DNA of 64,000 nucleotides, taken from Littorina saxatilis (taxonomy: Eukaryota; Mollusca; Gastropoda; Littorinimorpha; Littorinidae). Position numbers and translations under genes: made by a program. Below, in pieces: positions 33,059 through 42,351 of the stretch. The notes below the pieces were generated by a model. That model saw only the letters and a list, made by a program, of their open reading frames with translations, searched no databases and was not told where the DNA came from. Each line of letters begins with the position of its first letter. Within the stretch, counting starts at the first letter, position 1. The stretch is taken from assembly GCF_037325665.1 (NCBI RefSeq), contig NC_090253.1:44243944-44307943 (forward strand). The letters are read 5' to 3'.

Positions 33059-33935
33059 TATATTTAGTCAAGTTTTGACTAAATATTTTAACATCGAGGG
33101 GGAATCGAAACGAGGGTCGTGGTGTATGTGCGTATGTGTGTGTGTGCGTGCGTGTGTGTGTGTGTGTAGAGCGATTCAGACTAAACTACTGGACCGATCT
33201 TTATGAAATTTGACATGAGAGTTCCTGGGTATGAAATCCCCGAACGTTTTTTTCATTTTTTTGATAAATGTCTTTGATGACGTCATATCCGGCTTTTCGT
33301 GAAAGTTGAGGCGGCACTGTCACGCCCTCATTTTTCAACCAAATTGGTTGAAATTTTGGTCAAGTACTCTTCAACGAAGCCCGGGGTTCGGTATTGCATT
33401 TCAGCTTGGTGGCTTAAAAATTAATTAATGACTTTGGTCATTAAAAATCTGAAAATTGTAAAAAAAAATAAAAATTTATAAAACGATCCAAATTTACGTT
33501 TATCTTATTCTCCATCATTTGCTGATTCCAAAAACATATAAATATGTTATATTCGGATTAAAAACAAGCTCTGAAAATTAAATATATAAAAATTATTATC
33601 AAATTTTTTTTTTCGAAATCAATTTAAAAACACTTTCATCTTATTCCTTGTCCGTTCCTGATTCCAAAAATATATAGATATGATATGTTTGGATTAAAAA
33701 CACGCTCAGAAAGTTAAAACAAAGAGAGGTACAGAAAAGCGTGCTATCCTTCTCAGCGCAACGAATACCCCGCTCTTCTTGTCAATTCCACGTGCACTGC
33801 CTTTGCCACGGGCGGTGGAGTGACGATGCTACGAGTATACGGTCTTGCTGCGTTGCGTTGCGTTCAGTTTCATTCTGTGAGTTCGACAGCTACTTGACTA
33901 AATATTGTATTTTCGCCTTACGCGACTTGTTTTTT
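33059..33935 (+). repeat. Interspersed repeat family B, complete copy
   Basis: Nearly the same as 9921-10822 over its whole length. It has a 5' hairpin, (TG)n at about 33127-33170, and the 3' arm ACTTGACTAAATATTG followed by CGCCTTACGCGACTTG. Both complete copies lie next to T runs. Confidence 0.88.
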
Positions 33936-34059
33936 ATTCAAACTGGTTTTCAACGCTTATTCTCACAAAGCATCTGCACACCTGCCTCTGCCTCTGTGCT
34001 GTGTTTGTGTGGCTGCTTTCGTATGATGTCAGTGCATGGTGAGTGCGTTCACTGCCTTG

Positions 34060-34547
34060 TCACCACTTCCCTACCTTTTTCAGAATGTTTTCTTGGAGTT
34101 GGATAATTCTTTGAATTTGCGATTTTCCAACATCAAGACTTTTTGCAATCGCGATGGCAGTTTCTCCCTTTTTGTGTCTGTTCACAACATTCACTCGATT
34201 TTCGCGAGTTAAATATTTTCTTTTCTTTGTAGACGCCATGTCGATCTCCACTGCTCTTCTGTCCAAAGACTGTCTATTCTGACTGAATTGAACGGTGTGT
34301 GTTGGTCACGTGAGTTTGTTTTCTCGATGATTGGTTTGTGATGTTTACTCAGCCCACCCAACCATCACACCTCTCAGCGGTTAATTAGTGCCTTTGCTTA
34401 CGCAAGACGGTTATAACTGGTTATAGCGGGGTGGTCGCTACACTGGTGACAACTATATAACTATAAGGAAACACATCGGTTAAAAAAAAAAGGTCGTTGT
34501 GGCGGGGTAGTCCTTAGAGAGAGGGGTCGTTGTGAGGGGTTCCACTG
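34060..34547 (-). pseudogene. Tigger/pogo transposon 5' fragment with CENP-B-type DNA-binding domain
   Basis: The minus strand begins with CAGTGGAACCCC (ends at 34547, TA outside) and leads to an open frame at 34266-34060. Its protein MASTKKRKYLTRENRVNVV..KGETAIAIAKSLDVGKSQIQ is the N-terminal helix-turn-helix of pogo/Tigger transposases, also found in CENP-B. The frame stops after about 68 residues, and the DDE catalytic domain is absent. Its terminal sequence matches the MITEs at 11199, 35945 and 38041, so it is a good candidate for their autonomous parent family. Confidence 0.78.
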
Positions 34548-34640
34548 TATTATTATTATTATTAGATGTATTAGCAGTGAGATTTTGTCATTTGAATTGT
34601 GCTATTTTTCCACTCAGTAACCATCTGTTTCTTGTTCCAG

Positions 34641-34903
34641 ACACCCACATAGAGGATGCAGGTGACTCCAGCCCCGAGGTGGAGTTTGTCCCGCGCTACG
34701 ATCGGATCGCAGGCTCTCGTGACAACTACAATGTGTTCACTTCCAACTTGCCAGGTGCTCAGAACGTGACCATTCGGCCAGCCAGTAGCGACAAAACCCC
34801 TGCTGCTACGGCGGGGGCCCGAACCGTGTCGCAGTCACAGAGAGACAGCGTTGGCGCCACTTTGCCCAGAGCCGGTGCACTGACTGTTGCTGGACTCAAT
34901 CAG
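34641..34903 (+). CDS. Host gene exon a (unrecognised protein)
   Basis: A 263-nt exon bounded by CTTGTTCCAG and CAG|GTGAGA. It enters in phase 1 and leaves in phase 0, giving 87 codons after the split one. The peptide (PEVEFVPRYDRIAG.., NYNVFTSNLPGAQ..) uses GC-rich codons unlike the AT-rich flanks and has no transposon motif. It is probably disordered and polar. I do not recognise the family. The upstream exon is not in evidence. The Tigger fragment ends 94 bp before it. Confidence 0.7.
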
Positions 34904-35129
34904 GTGAGAGTGAAGGGAGGGGTGGGGGTGAAAGAAAAGTAGGGTCCTAGAGAGGGGCATTGTTAGCGCAACTTTGTTCCGGAGCTGGTGCAGTCGACTT
35001 GATTATGTAAGGAAGAAGTGAAGAGAGAAATGGGGGAAGTTGGTGGGGGGGGGGGGAGGGGGGAAGGGGAGAAAGGCAGGCATGCCTACAGACAGAAAGA
35101 GAGGGTGGTGCCCCCAACAATGTATGCAA

Positions 35130-35725
35130 TTTTTGTGAATTAGAACAAGATACAGTTTATCATTATTTGTGGCAATGTGAACATGTCCAGGTTTTTTGGA
35201 CGGAATTTGAAAAATGTCTGAAAGAAAAATGTTATAACTGTGACAGACTCAGACTTACACCAACACTGGTACTATTGAACCATGAAAACCACATGAAAAC
35301 AGACGCTGCGCTGGTTTTGATTATATTTTATTAATATACTGTATCGTACCTTTCAAATGCCTGAGCCACCTGATTATACTGTAGGTAGTTTTTGCTCCTC
35401 TGCGCATTACATTGTGCAGTATCACAGTATTGTGTCATGCATTATATCCGCAGGGCATTAGCAGAGACTAAAATATGTTAGTTGAAAAAAATGTCCAGTC
35501 TGTTGTTTATTTTAAGGCATGTTCATGTTCTTTTGTGATGTTGCAGCATACACAGCAGTTTATTATTAATCAAATCCTGCTGATATCATAATTGACCAAC
35601 CAACAAATGTTACTGGTATAAAAAGTACCAATCAACATAATCTCACTCCGATTGTCCTGTTACATACAGCTTGTTATTAGAGCTTTGACAAATTGTTCTG
35701 TTTCGAAATTTTTGTTCAGCTCATT
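35130..35725. other. Intronic sequence, nothing recognised
   Basis: AT-rich intron sequence. A short cysteine-containing reading (CEFCELEQDTVYHYLWQCEH at about 35123-35180) resembles the zinc-knuckle tail of LINE reverse transcriptases and may be a relic. Confidence 0.4.
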
Positions 35726-35945
35726 CCAAAAGACAGTACCAAAAGACAGTACCAAAAGACAGTACCAAAAGACAGTACCAAAAGACAGTACCAAAAGACA
35801 GTACCAAAAGACAGTACCAAAAGACAGTACCAAAAGACAGTACCAAAAGACAGTACCAAAAGACAGTACCAAAAGACAGAACCAAAAGACAGTACCAAAA
35901 GACAGTACCAAAAGACAGTACCAAAAGACAGTACCAAAAGAGTAC
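35726..35945 (+). repeat. 13-bp minisatellite, about 17 copies
   Basis: Unit CCAAAAGACAGTA, almost invariant (one CAGAA variant). Because 13 is not a multiple of three and the unit lacks stops, several frames on both strands stay open. None is evidence of coding. It abuts the left end of the next MITE. Confidence 0.97.
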
Positions 35946-36111
35946 AGTGAAAACCCCCTCTAAAAATTTGAGAAAATCAGGTCTTAAAAAGGAGGGAGTC
36001 TTAAAATGGGGGTAATTTTACAGAGGTTATGAACAGAAAGTCTGAAAAAACAAGGTCTTAAAAAGGAGGGAGTCTTGAATTGGGGGTGTCTTAAAAGGGG
36101 TGGTTCCACTG
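35945..36111. mobile_element. Tigger/pogo-like MITE (167 bp) next to a splice acceptor
   Basis: CAGTGAAAACCCC at the left and GGTTCCACTG at the right, with TA outside each end. Internal AAAAAGGAGGGAGTCTT occurs twice. Its right end is only 30 bp from exon b. Confidence 0.85.
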
Positions 36112-36141
36112 TATCAATGTTGTTACGATGCTGCGTTACAG

Positions 36142-36301
36142 GCAGGGCGTAACGGCACCACACCGGCGCCAGAGACTGGAGCCTTCAGCGGTGTGCAGTA
36201 CAGGGCTCCTGCCCCCGGCCCCACCCTTCGCTGGGAGAACCCTCACTCTGACCCCTACAGTGTGCTCAATGTCTTCTCCAGGAACCAACGATATGTCAAA
36301 G
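36142..36301 (+). CDS. Host gene exon b
   Basis: A 160-nt exon between GCGTTACAG and AAAG|GTACGC. It enters in phase 0 and leaves in phase 1, which matches exons a and c. It encodes AGRNGTTPAPE.., then the more structured ENPHSDPYSVLNVFSRNQRY. The acceptor's pyrimidine tract is weak, and the MITE end at 36111 lies within the usual branch-point range. Confidence 0.7.
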
Positions 36302-36401
36302 GTACGCCAGTCACAAAATCACATCAAGTTCAAAACAAGTTGAATCATCGGTTTCAGTTGTGACATGCTTGTCATCATTGTGACACACACACAAGCAGGG
36401 A

Positions 36402-36520
36402 CTTCTTCTTCGTTCATTGGCTGAAAATCCCACGTTCACTTATGATCATGCACGTAAAAGTGCATGATCGTTTTTACCCTGCCATTCAGGCAGTCATACG
36501 CCACTTTTGGGGGAATGCAG
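36402..36520 (-). mobile_element. SINE S2 fragment
   Basis: The minus strand carries GGCGTATGACTGCC and the AAAACGATCATGCACTTT-type body plus the GAACGAAGAAGAAG tail. The head is missing. Confidence 0.7.
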
Positions 36521-37437
36521 GAGACAGTCATGTCCGGAGTCTTTTTTCTTCTCCCAGAGACTTTTGTCAGAAGTTAGCCAGTTTCCCTGATCTGCTTCGT
36601 GTGAATATGTCCCAGAATATTTTGAAGAAATCACCAATCTTCAGTTTTTTGTACAGTAGTACCTGCCATATCCGGTCACCCATTAGTCATTGCAAAGGTG
36701 ACCGCAAATATCAGGTGGCCGTTCATTACAGGCCCCCTCCTCCTCCAAAAAACCCCAAAAAACACGATCAAGTTTTCATGAAGAAAAGAAAGCGATCATC
36801 CACGAGCCGCCGATTCATTGTCTCTGTTAGTTTTGCTTTCGTTTATACATCTTAATTATTTGCGTGTTTAACTCGATCGTCCTGGCTAAGCTATTGTTTC
36901 GTATGTTTCTATGTGTGTTGTTTGGATTATTATATATGTATTTGAGTGTCAGATAAACAAGTGTTTCAAACTCACATCAGCTGTGATCGATCCGGAAGTG
37001 ACTGCCGTAAATGTACATGTATGCGCATGTCTGTATTTACAGTTTGCGCATGCGTAAGTATTCATGTCGTCTGCTCGTGCTGTGCCGTCTGTGCACACAA
37101 CACACACACACACACACACACACACACCACAGGCGCTCGCCCGCGAAAGTGACAAGTGGCCGTTAAGTGGCCGCTCCTGTCGAGTAAGAGGGGCACCTTA
37201 GGGCAAAAATCAGTGACCGTTGACCGCGTCAGACAGGTTAACGGCCATTAAGAGTCAATTATAGAAGGAAAACTCATTAGTCATGGGAAAGCTGGCCGCT
37301 CCGGGTAGGTTCACGCCCACGAAAGGGCCGGAAATGGAAGGGACTACTGTATTGCAAAAAAAAAAAAAAAAGGAACGAGATAAGAAAAGCTAAATTGTCT
37401 GGCGTTCCAGTCAGTAAATGTTCACATGTGGAATTTG
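36521..37437. other. Intronic sequence with an AC microsatellite
   Basis: AC array at 37096-37127 and a poly-A run at 37356-37371. No exon signals. Confidence 0.5.
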
Positions 37438-37740
37438 GGGGCCCGGTAGCTCATTTGGTAGAGCACTGGACTTGTGATCCTAGGGTCGCAGGTTGGAATC
37501 CGGGCTGGGGCGGACACAGGTCAACTTTATGTGCAGACTCAGAGACGGTGTCCATGTTCCACCCCCGTGTCACCACTGTGGCACGTAAAAGACCTCGCTC
37601 ATTCTGCCACAAGTGCAGGTGGCTGATTACACCTAAACATGCACACACCTGGGTAGCGCGACTCTGTTGCTGCTAGCTTTCCACTGGGAGGAACTGACCT
37701 GAATTTCCCAGTGATGGGACAATAAAGTAATGAAAATGGA
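37438..37740 (+). mobile_element. tRNA-derived SINE (family S3), full length
   Basis: The head has A-box TAGCTCATTTGGTAGAGC and B-box-like GGTTGGAATCC. The body (GCACGTAAAAGACC, TGGGTAGCGCGAC) ends with GGACAATAAAGTAATG. The head resembles an amino-acid tRNA but lacks a proper acceptor stem. A further head of this kind starts at 63944. Confidence 0.85.
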
Positions 37741-37770
37741 AATGAATATTTCCACCACCTTTTGTTCCAG

Positions 37771-37999
37771 CCCCAGGACGCCCCGACAGACAGAGCGCCC
37801 GAGACAGGGACACTCACCCTCAGTCCAACAGCACACAGCTCAAGGATCCTAAAATGACCTCCCAGCAGGTCGTCTTTGGCCAGACGCTCGAAGGTCACCC
37901 CATGATAACCCGCACGACTTACACGCGTGTGGAAGCTACGCTGCAAGATCGTAGCCAGGCGTCACAGCCGTCTGCATCAGGCAGGGCAAGAGCCACGAG
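37771..37999 (+). CDS. Host gene exon c
   Basis: A 229-nt exon between TTTTGTTCCAG and ACGAG|GTAAGG. It enters in phase 1, as exon b requires, and leaves in phase 2. Peptide: PGRPDRQSARDRDTHPQ.., then KMTSQQVVFGQTLEGHP and TYTRVEATLQDRSQ. It is polar and Arg/Ser-rich with no domain I can name. Later exons are not identified before the transposon cluster. A SINE ends about 33 bp before the exon and a MITE begins 41 bp after it. Confidence 0.68.
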
Positions 38000-38040
38000 G
38001 TAAGGGGTTTGAATCTTGTTGGGGAGGAGGTATGAGAGTA

Positions 38041-38273
38041 CAGTGGAACCCCCCTTTTAAGACCTCCAAAATTGCGAGAAAATCTGATCTTGAAAAGGAG
38101 GGAGTCTTAAAATGGAGGTAAATGTACTGAGGTCATGCAAAGAAAGTCTGAAAAAGGAGGGAGTCTTAAAATGGAGGTAAATGTACTGAGGTCATGCAAA
38201 GAAAGTCTGAAAAAGGAGGAAGTCTTAAATCGGGGGTCTTAAAAAAGGGGGGGGGGGGTGTCGGGGTCCACTG
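38041..38273. mobile_element. Tigger/pogo-like MITE with internal duplication (233 bp)
   Basis: CAGTGGAACC and GGTCCACTG ends with TA outside. A ~62-bp block around AAATGTACTGAGGTCATGC is duplicated in tandem inside, followed by a G-tract. Confidence 0.85.
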
Positions 38274-38461
38274 TAGTGGTGATGATGATAGTCTAGAGCC
38301 ACTATTTCTCTCCCTCTCTCTCTCCATTTGCCTTTGTGACTGTCTTCTGTCTTTATAGTTGTCCCTCTGTGTGCATTTGTACACACATTCCTTTGCTTAC
38401 CTAACTACAGAACTGTGCACTTGTTTTAGCCGTCAAGACAGCTTCTGTAATAGTGCTGACG

Positions 38462-38616
38462 TGTCCTCTCAATATGAGGCTTATATCGCGCGTATTCCAT
38501 GGGTATAGTTCTAAGCGCAGGGATTTTTTATTTTTTTTATTTTAATTTTATGCAATTTATATCGCGCACATATTCAAGGCGCAGGGATTTATTTATGCCG
38601 TGTGAGATGGATTTTT
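38462..38616 (+). repeat. Unclassified interspersed repeat, interrupted by family A
   Basis: Phrases TATATCGCGCGTATTCCATG and TATATCGCGCACATATTCA each precede GCGCAGGGATTT. The segment ends GCCGTGTGAGATGGATTTTT, where family A begins. It is the same family as 32641-32800. Confidence 0.6.
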
Positions 38617-39157
38617 TGAGTCACTTGAGAAAAAGTGACTCTATGTAATCGGTCAGTGTTAGTCTGTCCGGCCGGCCGTCCGTAGACACCACCTTAACGT
38701 TGGACTTTTCTCGGAAACTATCAAAGCGATCGGGCTCATATTTTGTTTAGTCGTGACCTCCAATGACCTCTACACTTTAACGATGGTTTCGTTGACCTTT
38801 GACCTTTTTCAAGGTCACAGGTCAGCGTCAAAGAAAAAATTAGACATTTTATATCTTTGACAAAGTTCATCGGATGTGATTGAAACTTTGTAGGATTATT
38901 CTTTACATCAAAGTATTTACATCTGTAGCCTTTTACGAACGTTATCAGAAAAACAAGGGAGATAACTAGCCTTTTCTGTTCGGCAACACACAACTTAACG
39001 TTGGGCTTTTCTCGGAAACTATAAAAGTGACCGGGCTCAAATTTTATGTGAACGTGACTCATTGTGTTGTGAATAGCAATTTCTTCCTGTCCATCTGATG
39101 CCTCATATAATATTCAGAACTGCGAAAGTGACTCGATCGAGCGTTTGCTCTTCTTGT
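38617..39157 (+). repeat. Interspersed repeat family A, copy 1
   Basis: Begins with the hairpin GAGTCACT..AGTGACTC, then GGTCAGTGTTAGTCTGTCC, a (CCGG)n motif and two TTTTCTCGGAAACTAT blocks. It ends AGTGACTCGATCGAG..GCTCTTCTTGT. A 108-codon minus frame (38736-39062) is kept in all copies, but the DNA itself is nearly identical, so this does not show selection. Confidence 0.88.
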
Positions 39158-40150
39158 CTAAACATGTTTTGCTTTCTCGGTTTCATTCTGTGTTTGAGTC
39201 TGCAGTTTGACAATATATAGGGGGGGGGGGGATAAAAGAGATATTTTCTGTCATCAGTCAGACTGTTTCAGTGTCAACCAGTGTCAAGTGCTTTGTGTGG
39301 TTACTCCTATTGCAACTGTGACTCATTAATGTAAATTGGTTGATTTATTAGTGATTTTACACAGAGAGCTTACATACAAAGTTTCGTACCCATGCAGTTA
39401 AAGGGGACCTCCAGTCAAAATTGTTGCCTAGTTCTTCTGCTTATCGGAATCCTCACCTTTCTAAATGTCTGTTACCAAATTTTTGCTGCACATACTGACA
39501 TAGATACCGACTTTCGTTGGAGCGAATACAATGGCTTGAAAATCACATAAATTATGTTGAGAGGCTCACAAGTGGCTTCCGTGACATGGTTTACCACACC
39601 ACAGAGAGACCTGCGATGTCAATTTTAGCTGTCGTGTGAGTGCACCTGCACTTCAGTTGACGCCATAGGCGCTTGCTATAACAATATGATAATCAAATAA
39701 TCACTGTTAATGGTAAAATGTATGTTCTTTGGTAAATAAATTGTATTTTAGGGTCGCCCAGAATTTTGCCAAAACATCAGATACATACCTTTGTTATGGC
39801 TCATTTTATTCAGACATTATTCATCTTTCATGTGCTGCAATTGTATTTTGCATAAACAAATCATTGTTTGAGATAATAGCCTTTTAGTTGGGTGGGTGTG
39901 GTGCTGACAACACCCAAAATGGCGACCCAAAACAGTAAAAAATAACATTCAGTCACTCTCCTTCTGTACCTAATAACAAGGATTACTCCCTTGAAAACCT
40001 GAAACAATGGGCACCTCCCTATCTGCCATTCAAAATGGCCGACTAGACCGTTTACTGTGTCGCGCATGCTGTGTTCATTTTACTTTCAAGATACATTGTG
40101 TGTAGGTGTGTTGAGTGTATTTTAGGGTATTGCAGTTTGTTTTGGTAAAG
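39158..40150. other. No gene recognised
   Basis: AT-rich spacer with a G-tract at 39220-39230. No transposon ends found. Confidence 0.5.
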
Positions 40151-40153
40151 ACT

Positions 40154-40802
40154 ATGCCCGGGGATAAAAAGTATGGGCCTTCAAAGCCCAAGAAACGCAA
40201 ATTTTGTGGAAATAAGCACATGAAGAAGCAGACGAATCAAAACAGCGAAAGTATAGCATCGAGTGACGAAACTGTAAGTGCTGAAAGTTCAAGTTTTGGT
40301 ACAACTACAAGTGAATCAGCAGATTGTACCACTCGATCGGAACAAAAACTAGAGAACCCTGCCTTGTACAAACTGATCTTTGATTGTAGTAGTGAGGAGT
40401 CTGGTAATGAGGAAGAAGATAAATCAGACAGTGAGTGGGAAGAGAGTGAGGAAACTGATGATGCAAATTTGACTGTGGAATCTCCAGCAGGGAACAGAAT
40501 AGTTGACATCAAAATTCTAGGTGACAACATTTCAGCAAATTTAGTGTGTATAGCTTTTGCTTTCATGCTGTGCAACTGTATAAAGTAGAAAGGGTCTAGC
40601 AAGCACCTTTGCTTTCCATTGTGTCAATCAACACTGTGATAGGCAGCAAACTTTCTCTTCTTCCCCCCAGGTTCCTGTTGGCAATTCTGTTGTCAACACC
40701 GTAAATCGAAGAGCGGTGTTTGTTATGAGATGTGTAGGAGCTGACGTATCTGAACTAGAAACATTCCAGTTACACCGCACACTGACCGTTTGGTATAGCT
40801 GA
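40154..40802 (+). pseudogene. Mutator-like transposase, N-terminal fragments
   Basis: The frame 40154-40588 opens with MPGDKKYGPSKPKKRKFCGN, then an acidic Ser/Glu-rich linker. It then has GNRIVDIKILGDNISANLVC, which resembles the start of the Mutator-like transposase domain found in many marine invertebrates. After a pyrimidine-rich stretch and CCCCCCAG, a second piece (40671-40802) reads NTVNRRAVFVMRCVGADVSELETF. This fits the same domain's 'N-R-R-hydrophobic..R.IG...L..F' region. The cysteine pairs between them and the DDE catalytic core are missing. It is therefore a partial copy, and the family call rests on memory of these motifs. Confidence 0.5.
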
Positions 40803-41939
<1,137 letters not shown>

Positions 41940-42213
41940 TGTCACAGGGGAAACTAGAATTCAGTAGGATCCGGAATCCTACTAGTAGAGACTGGAATCT
42001 CAGTTTCTACTAGTAGATACTGGAATTCCAGTCTCAACTGGACTTTTTCAAGTTCAAACTGGAATTCCAGTATCTACTAGTAGATACCGGAATTCCACTT
42101 ACAACTGGATTTTTTCCAGTTGAAAGTGGAATTCCGATATCTACTAGTAGAAACTGGAATTCCAGTTTCAACTAACAGCCAGTTCATGTTGGAATTCAGT
42201 TCAAATTGGAATT
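41940..42213 (+). repeat. Left 274-bp TIR of the Ginger-like element
   Basis: Built of repeating palindromes: CTACTAGTAG occurs four times and GGAATTCC-type cores recur every ~35-40 bp. The phrases CAACTGGA and TCCAGTTG alternate. Such arrays look like multiple transposase or host-factor sites. Confidence 0.9.
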
Positions 42214-42351
42214 TCGCGATGGAGATGAATGTAGTTTCTTTTTTGTTTAAAATGAACAGTTGACTACTTTATTGAAAGCAAATCCATTGTTTAAAAAGAC
42301 CCAACACCACAAACTGCATAGTCAAATCAATGAAAATCACATCAGACAACT

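Noticed and set aside
35652-35963. Overlapping repeat proteins on both strands, also considered as a CRISPR-like array
   Set aside because: A head-to-tail 13-bp minisatellite with no spacers. The unit is stop-free in several frames.
38736-39062. 108-codon minus-strand frame conserved in three places as a possible gene family
   Set aside because: It follows from near-identical DNA of recent family A copies. No motif, and no excess of silent changes could be shown.
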